From NCBI GenBank assembly GCA_000499405.2, contig HG738137.1:5828001-5892000 (forward strand): a DNA stretch of 64,000 nt. The letters run 5' to 3'. The DNA is from Onchocerca volvulus. Lineage: Eukaryota > Nematoda > Chromadorea > Rhabditida > Onchocercidae. Each line of letters starts with the position of its first letter. Within the stretch, counting starts at the first letter, position 1. The notes beneath the pieces are model-generated. The model worked only from the letters and a program-made list of their open reading frames with translations, was not told the origin of the DNA and did no database searches. Positions 36,381-51,959 of the stretch are shown piece after piece. Made by a program: the position numbers and the translations under genes.

Positions 36381-37260
36381 GTGTGGCACTGCAATTCAAC
36401 TCTATTCAACACAGTTCAAGCACAACCAAACTCAACTCAACAATTCAACTCAACACAACTCTGATCGATCAATACGACAATCAAGTAGTCTAGAAACGCA
36501 CTAGTGATAATTGGCTATTGTTGGACAGCACTCCCTACCATTCAGAAAGAAAAAACTTTCACGACAGTCATGGTGCTGATGAGAACATGCCGACCCAAAC
36601 CATAATCATCAGCTGAATTGTGCCGGAATGCAAATCGATTGCAATCGCGGGATTGCTGAGAACGGAATAGTGTTTGACGCTGATCTGCTGTTTCTCGTTA
36701 ATGTCTTTAGCCATTTCCAGCTTATCGCGTTCAATCTGTTGAGAATGAAGCAAATCTGAAGCTGCAGAACACGACCGCTGTACTCGCAAACCGTGCATCC
36801 TCAAGTTTGGCTGCACGTCGCTCTGCTCGCATTTGAGCCATCCTTTGTCTTCTTAATCGTCATATTCTTTCCATTTTGCGAGCATGACGACCTAATTGCC
36901 TGATCTTCTGCGAGACATTATTTGGATAGACTAAAACAGATCGATTGCACCCGAACTATCCTCGAAAAAAAGAAAGCAGATCGATTGCATCCGAACTGTC
37001 CTGAAATTATTTTTGAATATCCAAGCAAATTGATCACTGGATTATTCTTTCCTTTGTCACTAGTAGACCAAAATAGAATTCCTTAACTATGATCTGCTGC
37101 TATTGCTGCATCGATCTGTGTTGTGAAACTGTCGGGAATGAACTATCTGCTGAATTCGATTGTTGTCGAACTTGAATTGATTCTGCTCCAAAATCCGAAT
37201 TTTTTAAAACCTCTCGAGGTTCTCTTCCTTTCCTGATCCCCAACATGTCACCTTATGATT
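36381..37260. other. Less-AT-rich island with decayed minus-strand reading frame
   Basis: This block differs in base composition from its flanks. It opens with a CAACTCAACT-type simple repeat (36396-36460). The minus strand from 36900 to 36568 encodes a strongly helical, charged stretch, RRQRMAQMRAERRAAKLED, and in another frame SQQIERDKLEMAKDINEKQQ, interrupted by stops and a frame change. A 30-bp direct repeat (CAGATCGATTGCAYCCGAAC) occurs at 36931 and 36973. It looks like a degraded gene or retroelement piece, but I recognise no catalytic domain, so its class is open. Confidence 0.45.
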
Positions 37261-37380
37261 GATTTATCTCTTTGTTTATCTGTTAATCAGAGCATTCTGG
37301 CTGGAACATGTTTGTTTTTACGGCATTTTGGCGGTAAACATGTTTATCTTCATGGAGAGGTAAAAAAATAGGTTTGACTA

Positions 37381-37533
37381 CATGGAAACATGCGCCTATT
37401 TAAATGCACTATCAAAATTCCAAATCAATAGGTGAACATAGTATCAAAATTTTAAATCAATGGGTGAAGAACTTGGAATTTGTGTGAAAAAAAAAAAAAA
37501 AAAAAACGAACATTTACATTTTTATTCATACAG
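37381..37533 (+). mobile_element. MITE-like element, copy C (rearranged)
   Basis: Contains the family core (AAACATGCGCCTATTTAAAT, AAATCAATGGGTGAAGAACT) with the AAATCAAT.GGTGAA part duplicated, an expanded A run of about 21 bases, and the right end AACGAACATTTACATTTTTA. The left inverted repeat is missing. Confidence 0.65.
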
Positions 37534-38525
37534 ATTTGGAGCTGAGTTGCATAAATAATGCATCATTACACAAAAAGAAAATGGCAAGAAGCTTTTCTAC
37601 TCAAAAGTAATACGAATTTTGACTTCCCGTCATTTTCCCTTCCATTTAAATACTATTGCATGTATGTAAAATTCATCTATTCTGGAATTCCTCTCTGATT
37701 TATAATAGTACACTACAATGAAATGCTTGTTTTATCAAATTTTATTTTGAATAGCAAGTTATCTTGAAACATTTTTGAAGATATATCAAATAGATTCAAA
37801 AATCCAATGAGAAAATCAAGAGAATCTCTGAAGCATTAATGAACAATTAAATATTATTTAAATTTTGTCCTCGAAATCAATTTTGCACTTTAGGTATTTG
37901 AAATTAGCTTTATAGAAAAAAGACAGGAAAGAAGCGTAAAAGCAGAAAAGCGGAAGAAAGTACTTTGATTTGGACAAGTATCCTTAGAGATAAATGATTT
38001 TGGACTTTACCGACTTGAAAGAGCATTGAATTGCTCTGAAAGAGAAAGTGGCCCAACAACAAATACTTTCTAAAATCGCAGGGAAGACCTGTTGATGAAT
38101 GAAGAAATCAATCGCGAAACGATGAGAATTCATGGTATAGTAAACCGAAAACAGGGTAACTGATGAAATGGAGTGACACGTTGTTTTCTCCCTCATCTCC
38201 ATGAGTCTATTGAGTTGCGCTTGTCAAATATATTCCATCCTTTGCTTTTGTTCATTCCAACAAAGAAATAAAGATACAATGACGGATCGCAGCTTCTAAT
38301 TTATAACTCATGATGAATAGTACAAGGAAGAACGAAGAAATAAATTGGCGATCAAACCCATCCTAATTTCCTCCACATTATTTCTTTTACCAATACAGCA
38401 ATCGTTGTAGTAACAATTGCTTGTCGCTAGGATCGTTTATTTTCATGCTGAGTGCTGTCATCGTCACTCGACAATGTCTCTCGAACTCGTTAAATCTCAG
38501 TGATGTATGGTGGTAACTTCTGACA
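37534..38525. other. Upstream region of DDX41
   Basis: AT-rich spacer before the DDX41 start. A 72-codon minus-strand frame (37984-38202) has no support. No obvious spliced-leader acceptor lies just before the DDX41 ATG. Confidence 0.4.
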
Positions 38526-43352
<4,827 letters not shown>

Positions 43353-45738
43353 TGAGATTTAAGCCAAACTTTAAACAAAGTAATATATGATTCTGTTTTC
43401 TTTCAATGTATTTTTTGAAACATTTCCTATTTTGGAATATCAGATGTAAAAATGAATAAATAATTCCCAATAAAATGTTTTTTTTTTTTCTGCATTGAAA
43501 CAACAAGTTGATGATTATAGCAGGCAGAAGCAATCCAAAGCACATGTGAAGTGGATAAGCTTTTTTTGATATGCTTTAGTTTTTCAAATTTCTGCTGAAA
43601 AATTCTATCTTTGTTGAGTATTTTTAAATCTTTGTTTTCTCACAATAAAAAATTGTGGATTTAATGGTTATAAAAAAGTATTGAAAAAAATATATTTAAA
43701 TTTCGAAATGTAAACTAATATCATTCGAACTTGGAGCACTTTCATTCACTGTTTTTTGTTTCAAAATCTGCTTTGCCATTTATGTGAGTAGTATATTCAT
43801 TCATTCGACTATGTCCGATCCTTATCATACAAATCCTGAAATACATGCTAAGCATATATCTCGGTTCCGTCCAGAGATTTGAGAATTTCTAGTAGATTAT
43901 TTGTTAAATGGAAGTCATTTTAAAAGTAAAGAACCAGTTAGGAATCGGAGATTTGTTACATCTTTTAGTAACTTTTACTAGAAGTTGCAACAAATTGAAT
44001 GATATAACAAAATTTATTAGGCATCTTTTTTCATTGAAAGAACAGACATTGTTCTAGTTCATTTGACACGATTTTTTCGTTACCCTTTTCAAGAACTAAT
44101 CCATTAATTAATGCATATTTTTTCCACCCGAGGTCATGGTTTTACTACAATTAAGGGCATTAACCTAACAGAAGTAGTGTATAGAATGAACTGGTTGCAG
44201 TGAGTATTTGAATTCATGCTAATCCATCCATTTTTCATAAATCACAATTAGGGAAGGTTTTATGTCGTTCTTTTTCCCAAAAATTTCAGTTTCTTTCCTT
44301 CAAATCAAAATTTATGCGAAATAAAAGAGTGTTGCATCACTGCGGGAAGTACTGCGGAAATTTGCGATCTTCATTAGAATGCAATGCAATGAGTTACTAA
44401 TTTTTTTTTTTTTGGATTATAATAAAAGGAACAGAAAGAAATATTAGGCATTTCTTAATTATGACTAATTAAATATTTTGCTTACTTATGTAACAGTTTG
44501 AAAAGTTTTTTTTCCGTAATTTCCATTACAATCTTCCCGAAAAGTATGAAACTTTTTTGAGCAAAAATCTTTTTTTTTTCGGCAAAAAAATTATTTATTA
44601 TCTACTACATGTTCAGAGAAACGATGACGGGATTTCGTAGATTCCTTTGTAACAAATCTGCAAATTTCTTGTTTAGTTCTCGATAAACTAGAAAAAAATC
44701 AAAAGAATGCACTTCCTAGAAAGTTTGCAAATTCATTAAAATTTAGATTTTGTCGGCGAGCTGTAATATTTCTTCTTGTTTAGACATAAAATTCGGAAAA
44801 CAAGATTGAGAAATTTAAAAAGAAAAACAGCCGGATTTCAAGACCAAAAAATAAAAACGAATCTCGGTTTTCAGAATAGACAAATTAAAAAAAAATAAAT
44901 CACTCGAAAATGGATGATGTGTTTGACAAATCGGCAAACTATCCAGCCTTTATTCTCTATCATATTCTGTTCTACTTATATAAATAATTAATTGTTGATG
45001 AGATGACCATCTTGTGTGTCGATCACCATTGTTTATGGTGTTGCGCAGATTCATGACGCAATTTCCCATCATTATTCTGGTCAAATTTTTTAAAATTTCA
45101 CTTCGATTTAATGAATTTTGGTTCTAAAATATTTGCCTATTGTGTTTATTAAACTTGACTATCTACTTTCAATTATCTGTTCTAAATCAATGCATTATGC
45201 TGGACAGTGACAAACTGTCAATTCATTGCATCATATTATCTGGTCATCTTTTTTAATTAAATAATCTTACTGGTTGATGGAATGTTATGTGTAACTATCT
45301 TTTCCCATAATCTTATCGTGTAATCTTATCATATAACCCTTAAACAACTGTCTCAGTTCAGCTTTTTATGCACCATATGAGGCGCTATTCTGTGATATAA
45401 AATGACAGCATTTTATTGCATGCATTTTTATCATGCATTGTCTTCATAAATTGTTTTTGCTGATTATCGAAAATTATTTGGAAAGAAAATTCGAAGCAAT
45501 GAAAAAAGAGAAGGAAAAGGGAAAGATAGGAGAAGCTATTTCCTCGTTAATATTTTCCACAGGCCTTTTTATTGGACCCTTATCTGATCTTAATCTTTTT
45601 CTCAATCTCATCGAATCCTAATAACCTTTTCGAATTACTGATAACATGACAGTTTGTCACATTCTTCATTATCACTCAGCAAATGATATTACTTGCAGTG
45701 TTTAAACAAAGTTGACAGTAAAGGATGGAATTTTTCAG
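43353..45738. other. Intergenic after DDX41
   Basis: aataaa signals follow the DDX41 stop (43455, 43472). No other supported gene. A 62-codon plus frame at 45433-45621 contains a charged helix (KKEKEKGKIGEAISSLIF) and might be an exon, but its ends are not defined. Confidence 0.4.
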
Positions 45739-46297
45739 ATTTCTCGCTTTCTTCCATTCGACTAATTGTTAAATTACAAAAGACGCGTAATGCGTTTTAC
45801 ACTGTAAGTTTGTTTCTTTAATTTTCATTATGATTTCTTTCTTCAAAACATCTATAGATATCCAAGCAAAATCGGAAGTCTGACAAGATTAAATTATTGC
45901 TGAAATGATAGTAATGTTACGGAAATTGCTGGTAATCGAATCGCTTCGAATCACTTCGAACTTATAATGAACTGCTTATTTTTTCCCTCAGTATCTTTCA
46001 TTTGTTTTTCTATTCATATATTTGTTCATTCGCTAGCATAATGCTTCTCGTCCACTAATCTTAAACTTGAAAGTTTCTGAAAATTTCAACATTTTATCAT
46101 TTTGTAAAAACTTGACATCTTTTTCATCCCAATAATAAGTAATGCTTCAGCTTATGATTGTGAATTGTACACAAAAAATGTTTAAAAAATTAACATATTT
46201 GATTTTTTGTTATTTTCAGTATAATACTGACTTTATTTTTCGCTACCATCCAGAATTTACTCATTTGATTCCAAATTTGGTATTAAATGGAATTTAA
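45739..46297 (+). CDS. Unrecognised gene, last two exons
   Basis: Two exons join in phase: 45739-45803 (acceptor TTTTTCAG, donor ACT|GTAAGT) and 46220-46297 (acceptor TATTTTCAG, stop TAA). The joined peptide contains SLSSIRLIVKLQKTRNAFYT and DFIFRYHPEFTHLIPNLVL. Both splice junctions are textbook for nematodes and the composition is protein-like. I do not recognise the family and found no upstream exons. The last exon together with its 3' flank is repeated about 300 bp downstream. Upstream candidates may include the charged frame at about 45433. Confidence 0.45.
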
Positions 46298-46525
46298 AAA
46301 CCATCGACTCAGATATTTCTTGATTAAATTATTTATTTCTTCTATCGCGTCCTATCACCTGATAAATATATCAACATCCAAATCGGAAAATATTTGGGTA
46401 ATAAGAAAAGCTCCTTTTTGCAAAAACGATCATTAAAACAAGTTTTATTTCTGATAATTGCGATACATCGAAATATAGCATTGGTATGTTGGAGATATTT
46501 AGGTTGCCTATTAGACCAATTGGGT

Positions 46526-46667
46526 GACCTTATTCTTCGCCTCCACCCAGAATTTACCCATTTGATCCCTAATTTAGCATTAAATGAAATTTAAAAACCA
46601 TCGACTCAGAGATTTCTCGATTAAATAATTTATTTCTACCGCATCTTAACACCTGATAAATAAATTA
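46526..46667 (+). repeat. Direct duplicate of the preceding terminal exon
   Basis: Repeats 46229-46370 about 297 bp downstream with a 3-bp indel. The copy encodes DLILRLHPEFTHLIPNLALN and keeps the TAA stop; the 3' flank (AACCATCGACTCAGA, ACACCTGATAAAT) is duplicated too. A TATTTAG acceptor at 46496-46502 precedes a frame open from 46394 to 46594, so the copy could serve as an alternative last exon. Confidence 0.8.
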
Positions 46668-47630
46668 TAAAATATTAAATATGTATTACGTTATCATTAT
46701 TACAAATATATGGAGCAATGAACAGGATAGTATCTTTTCATTTCAATTAATACTTTTTCAGCGACGTGACCGCTCTTTTCATTTTACTTTGCTTCCAAAT
46801 GACGTTTTCTAGCGTACGTGATTCAACGGTATACACGTCGAGCCATAAGGTAAACAGGAAGAGCAAGGCTTTTGTGCACTATTTACAATGCCAAGGATTA
46901 CTAATTCTGTATCTGTATATGTATACTAAGAAGGAATTTTAAAAACTAAAATTTGAGGAAAAACTTGGTTGACAACAATTGCTATATTGAAATTTAAAGT
47001 AAATATAATTCAGAAATAAATGGAATAGCTAGAATATAAGTGAAAAATAAATTATCTTCTTGAATGATCTGAAAATTAATGGGCATATTGAATTTTAAGT
47101 GTTAATTTTTCTTTTCGAATTTAATTTTAAAAAATTTCATTAGGAATTTTTTCTAGCTACGCCATTCTCGACATCATCATTATCATCATAAGAAGCGAAA
47201 TCTTGTAAGAAATACACCTGATACTGATTTACTGACACAACCCTCAGGAAATAAGCAAATGCTTCTGGCGAAACCTTATTGGCCTTGGCCATAACTTTGC
47301 CTTAAGGCATTACAGAAGTTTGGTTAACGCTTTCACTGCATATGGGAGCAAAATGCAAAAGAGAAGATATTGTGATGTTGATTTCTGACGCTTAAAATTT
47401 GTATAAAACGAATTTAGGTAGTTTGTCCTAAATATAATTTAAAAGATGAATGTCAAATTCAAATGTTACTAGATTTAACTAAATTCAATAATGTTGGATG
47501 AAAGTATTTCTTGAGCATTAGCATTTGAATCTCAGCAGTGGTAATGCGAACCAGAATTCATCAATTTTGCTCTGAATCGAAGCAAATAAATCTGCAGTTT
47601 ACGTAAAAGCGCTTTTGTAACATAACCTAA
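46668..47630. other. Intergenic
   Basis: AT-rich; nothing I can support. Confidence 0.4.
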
Positions 47631-48044
47631 ATGACAACTAATTTATTCTTTTTTTATTTATTTATTGAAACTTTCATTTTTTTCAGTTGCGCATCCCTAC
47701 ATTTTGCTTTGAGCCATTTTACAAGAATTCAGTTATATTCACATGTCACATCGAATATGACAATTAATCTTGAACAGGTGTACTTTTCAATTGTTCGCAT
47801 CCAAACAAATTGGCGTGTGACAATCATTGATTTAGATGAAATTAAAATTAAGGTTTTCGCTGAGCTGGCATTTCGACTTCAAATATCGTGCTTACATGTT
47901 CTGGAATCTAAGAGGTCAAAATTAAACAACGTTTCCTTTTTTTGTATTGGTGTTCCTAATGCTGTCCTTTTTTTGACCCGTATTTTTACTTTTTATTCAT
48001 TTTCAACTTCAGAAGAATGCTTTGTTCCAATCCTTAAAAGATAA
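47631..48044 (+). CDS. Possible secreted/membrane protein, single-frame ORF 137 aa
   Basis: A 137-codon frame from ATG 47631 to TAA 48044, long for local composition. It begins with a hydrophobic segment (LFFFYLFIETFIFFSCASL) that could act as a signal peptide, has a polar middle with NMTINLEQVYFSIVRIQTNW and IIDLDEIKIKVFAELAF, and ends with another hydrophobic stretch. A TTTTTTTCAG inside the putative signal could instead be an acceptor, making this an exon that starts near 47688. No family recognised. Confidence 0.28.
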   Translation: MTTNLFFFYLFIETFIFFSCASLHFALSHFTRIQLYSHVTSNMTINLEQVYFSIVRIQTNWRVTIIDLDEIKIKVFAELAFRLQISCLHVLESKRSKLNNVSFFCIGVPNAVLFLTRIFTFYSFSTSEECFVPILKR

Positions 48045-48433
48045 ATGATTTCGTACAAACTGAATATGAACAAATGTTTCTGAATAATAGCGAAACAATA
48101 AGTACAGAAGTGACATGTGTCTATAACACTTCGAGAAAAGTGAACTTTAACCTATTCTTGCTCTTGTGTATCATGTCTAATTTTATTACAGTACAATGTA
48201 ATTTATCTGCTTTTTTTGTTGTAATGTATACATATTACACGTTTATATTATTTTAAATGATTAATTTATTCATTTCCATGTGAAATAAAAGTCATAATCA
48301 ACTTGGTTAACTTTTTGTATTGTGACATTTCATTTTAATTTTGTAAGTAAAATTGGTTAAAATGAGAGAATTAAATTTTCCAGTTCATTGGAAGTTATTG
48401 TATCATTCACAATGCTCTTTGTTCGTGAAAATA

Positions 48434-48475
48434 AAGAGAGAGAGAGAGAGAGAGAGAGGGAGAAAAAAAAAAAAC
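48434..48475. repeat. (GA)n then A-run
   Basis: GA dinucleotide tract followed by about 12 A. Confidence 0.92.
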
Positions 48476-48563
48476 AAGATCTTGGTTGTTCGAGAAATCA
48501 ATTATTTTCAATAAAACTTCAGTCGATGGCATATCTTTTATTACCGACAGAGTAGAGCATTAT

Positions 48564-48761
48564 TCAATATATTGTGTTTACTGGTAATGGCACGAAATAC
48601 GGTTGATTATCCACTTCCCGATTTATTTCAATTTGTCGTTTGTGTCGACTATCGATGGTTTTCAATGTGAGGGTATGCTGGCATAATTGTGAGTTAGCGA
48701 AGATGAGTTTTGTCATTTTAGTTTTATCGTGCATCCAAATATCACAAATGTAGGCAGTAAC
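48564..48761 (-). CDS. Terminal exon of an unrecognised minus-strand gene
   Basis: The minus strand from an AAATGTTTAG acceptor (48763-48762) is open for 65 codons to TGA at 48566-48564, with well-balanced codon use and clearly protein-like content: AYICDIWMHDKTKMTKLIF, then SQLCQHTLTLKTIDSRHKRQ, and a C-terminus PYFVPLPVNTIY. It begins in phase 0 with no initiator Met, so it is the last exon of a gene whose earlier exons lie at higher coordinates (not found). The alternating pattern suggests a beta-rich domain. A shorter overlapping frame starting MFRLLPTFVIFG is less likely. Confidence 0.5.
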   Translation of the reverse strand, partial: VTAYICDIWMHDKTKMTKLIFANSQLCQHTLTLKTIDSRHKRQIEINREVDNQPYFVPLPVNTIY

Positions 48762-48769
48762 CTAAACAT

Positions 48770-50390
48770 TTTTAAATTTGAAAGAAATTTCAAAATTTTT
48801 CAAGTTTAGAAAAATTTTTAAATAGAATTTTTTACTTTTTAAAAGATTTTGAAATTAAAAATTGATAAATTACATCCATCTTGAAATTACTGTGTCATTC
48901 AAAATTTAGAAAAATTTTTAGAAACTTATTTCATACACAATTCTCTCCACCATCCAAACTTCATCCATTTCAGTTTCACTTTAAAAAGGTTTTTTCTGTC
49001 GTTGAATACTGTTGTGTTAACAGAGGATAAGTCCTATTTAATTAGTGTCTGCATATTTTTAATTGTAGGAATAGCAGAGAGAAATGAAGATGGAAGGGAA
49101 AACTGAGCATCAGATGGGATGTGAAGATTAGAGATGGAAAATCTCGAATGCTATTAATTCACAGTGTTACAGTAGTAGCAGAGCATCTGCGATGGGAATT
49201 GTTCTTTCCATTAGATTCGCATGATGACCGAGGTCAAGCTGCTCAGATGAATGCATCGCTAAAGGTCAAAAGTACAACCAACTCAAATAACACATAGCTA
49301 TGTAAAGAATGTAAAACGAAAGATATGATGTAATAGTCATCTTATTCTGAGCTGCTTTTGTGTGTCTGTTGACTTACTGACTAAAGTAACTTAGTCTTGT
49401 AGTCATTTTTTCTTGGTTTCTGGATGGTAGTCTTGAAATTTGACCTTTGGGTCTTTTCAAAGATTTGCTGCTTTGTTTTCACATCTGTTCATCTATTTCA
49501 CGCAAGAACTACATATCATTTACCCATCTTCCGTATAAAAAGCGGCCCTCTTGCTCAATTACTACCCAAGTCTCATCTCTAACACGCATTCATCTACACT
49601 ACAGTATGAAAAAGCTTCCTTCATCCAACACGGTAAATTTAGGACCCGATGAATTTAATTAATTGATGTGATTCAGAATGCTATTTTTCATCCTATTAAC
49701 TCTTATTGGATTTCTCAGAGTTTTGCATAGCTTGTGGTTCTTTCGCTATCTTTATTCCATGTTTTGCCATGATACTGGCATGTGCTAGTACTTTTTACTC
49801 TTTTTGAAAGACTGGAGATTCGTGAGACTTTTTCAGGGAATTAGAAAACAAGCTAGCTATTGAAATGTTTTGCTTGTTTAAATATCTAAAGCAGAAAAAT
49901 GAGTGATTTTGGCAAAATATTTATTTCTGCAAAAAATAAAAAAAGTGAATTGAATTATCAAAGCGAAGAGAATGCTCTTATTCTGAATTATTGATCCGCA
50001 GTACGAAATATCATTATTGACGAGGAATAGATTATTCACAAATCTTTGTTATAGATAAGTCATCTAGTTTATTACTATTGAAATAAATATCACATCTGCC
50101 CACCTCTCAAAGTCTGCACAACTGATTCAAATTTCATCCATAAATTCAAAATTTTGAGTGAGCAGTCTATTCTTCGAATTCCGAGGAAATGAGAGGAAAT
50201 ATGTGATAGGCAAATATGCGTAATCAATCTTTCAGCTTCTCTATTTATTAACAGAAAATGTTGAATTCCTATTAATTCAGCACCAATCGAACATTTATTT
50301 CTCTTTTTCGCTTTCTACGTTTTGCTTCATAGAGCCGATATTAAAATGATTTGAATTTGAAGAATATCTGATATGGCGCTTTTGTTTCTT
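48770..50390. other. Unassigned region with one plus-strand exon-like frame
   Basis: Mostly unassigned. At 49148-49297 the plus strand encodes 49 residues including EHLRWELFFPLDSHDDRGQA and QMNASLKVKS, with a much less AT-biased composition than its surroundings and an open frame continuing upstream to about 49090. Splice borders are not convincing. Confidence 0.3.
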
Positions 50391-50405
50391 TCAAAATATT
50401 TCTGA

Positions 50406-51107
50406 ATGATTGTTATCGATAATTCTGCTTCCATCACTTCTCAATTTTTCGTAATCATTATTAAATCGTCCAATAATCATCAATTTATCGTCAGCTTTCT
50501 CCATTTCATATTGTTTTTTTCTACTCATGTTTACAAGTGGAAATTGTTGAGAGTGAAGAGAGAAATTCTTCCGAAACATACACAAAGATTACTGAACAAA
50601 GTGCATCATCAACTTATGGATAGCACTGCTGGAAGGAAACTTCAGATTCGCATCTTCTTATACCTCTCTGATGTAAGAAGCGATTCTTTAGGAAAGATCT
50701 CATTCTTTCTTCTGTATTATTACCCATTCCCGCCTGATCTTTTATCTAATCGGGAAACTTGCGATATTCTCTTATCCTTCTCTAAACAATCCTTATCACA
50801 GTTCTCAATATTACTGTGCTCTTTTGATCGTCGTCTAATCCATAATGCTAGCAGCAATTCTGCCAAAAGTACCTTTTTCTTCTCGATTTCGACCACAAAT
50901 CACTTTATAGCTGATTATCTGATAAGAACACTAGGAAAAACCTTCCTAATCATTTCGAACTCTTCTTGCACGAAATATGTAAGGCATCGTCAACACGAAA
51001 GCGCGAACGATTGGTTCATCTCATCTCATCTCATCAGTGAATCGATAGAGCACAACATTCACTACACCTGCCTCTGCTATCCAATCATTGCTGTTATCAC
51101 AGCCTAA
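50406..51107 (+). CDS. Open reading frame of 233 codons, unrecognised
   Basis: The longest uninterrupted frame in the window, ATG 50406 to TAA 51107, far longer than expected by chance in DNA with this stop-codon density. The product starts hydrophobic (FIVSFLHFILFFSTHVYKWK), then basic (VKREILPKHTQRLLNKVHHQ), then Ser/Phe-rich (SQFSILLCSFDRRLIHNASS). No motif, signal peptide or family is recognised. The minus strand at 50525-50391 also carries a short protein-like frame (MSRKKQYEMEKADDKLMIIG) ending in TGA, so the coding strand is not settled. This is a real gene, an exon, or a by-product of a locally C/T-rich strand. Confidence 0.3.
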   Translation: MIVIDNSASITSQFFVIIIKSSNNHQFIVSFLHFILFFSTHVYKWKLLRVKREILPKHTQRLLNKVHHQLMDSTAGRKLQIRIFLYLSDVRSDSLGKISFFLLYYYPFPPDLLSNRETCDILLSFSKQSLSQFSILLCSFDRRLIHNASSNSAKSTFFFSISTTNHFIADYLIRTLGKTFLIISNSSCTKYVRHRQHESANDWFISSHLISESIEHNIHYTCLCYPIIAVITA

Positions 51108-51760
51108 CGATGCCTTCTTTCCCACCAGTGACACGCCATACCTTTCCCTTTCCTTTTAGGCCTTGCTTATAGTATTTCCCTCTTATCATCGTCCTCTCAT
51201 AGACAAACACACACACACACATACGCACTCGTAAGCTGAAGACTGATGGGAAAAGCTGTAGTAAGCGAAGTGAAAATTCTGCAGCATGCCATGATGACGG
51301 TGCATTCCGCACGCACTGTGTTGCTTGATGTTGTGCGTTCGATTGCGAATGTGGCTGGATGATTCGCGTACTAGCGATATTTCGCTGGTGTCTTCTCGGA
51401 CGGAGCAAGATATCGCTGATGCATCGTGCTGTGAATCTGAACTTGAGGTACTTCACTCAACACAACAGCTATCTTCACGTGTGACTTTTGATCGTTTGTT
51501 ATGATATATTTAGTGATTCAGTTTTGTAGAAAGCGAAAACTTTCGTTGAGCTGTTGGTACATCTCCTACACAGCTGCTTACAAGCTGCGATTCATCTTGC
51601 AATGGAAGGAACAGTTGACGACCAGAAAGCATCTTTCTACGCTCAAAACATTACTCGGAAACTTTTCTGATCTTCTTCATTTGTTTCAAAGAAAGAAGGC
51701 TATATATCAGTAGTTAGATAGTTCATGAAGTAACGGTTATTCTGTAAATGCAGTAAACTA

Positions 51761-51959
51761 TCTATGTAAATAAAAATGTAAATGTTCATTGTTCATTCCC
51801 ACTCAATGTTTCAAGTTCTTCACCGATTGATTTGAAATTTCGATGCTACGTTGCATTCGATTAGGCCTTGTTTTTGTATAGATAAGGAGCGTAACTAAGA
51901 TTTTTCGGAGATTTAAGGTTTTCAACCAATGAACATTTATATTTTTATTTATATATAGA
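51761..51959 (-). mobile_element. MITE-like element, copy B (inverted)
   Basis: Complete copy in reverse orientation. Left end TATGTAAATAAAAATGTAAA, right end AATGAACATTTATATTTTTA then TTTATATATAGACTAGCTGG. The core reads as reverse complement (CAAGTTCTTCACCGATTGAT, GTTGCATTCGATTAGGCC). Confidence 0.7.

Noticed and set aside
37484..37506. A-run as the poly(A) tail of a retroposed mRNA beginning at the SL1-like site
   Set aside because: Element copy D carries an A-run at the corresponding place next to the AACGAACATTTAC end, so the run belongs to the small element and not to a retroposed message.
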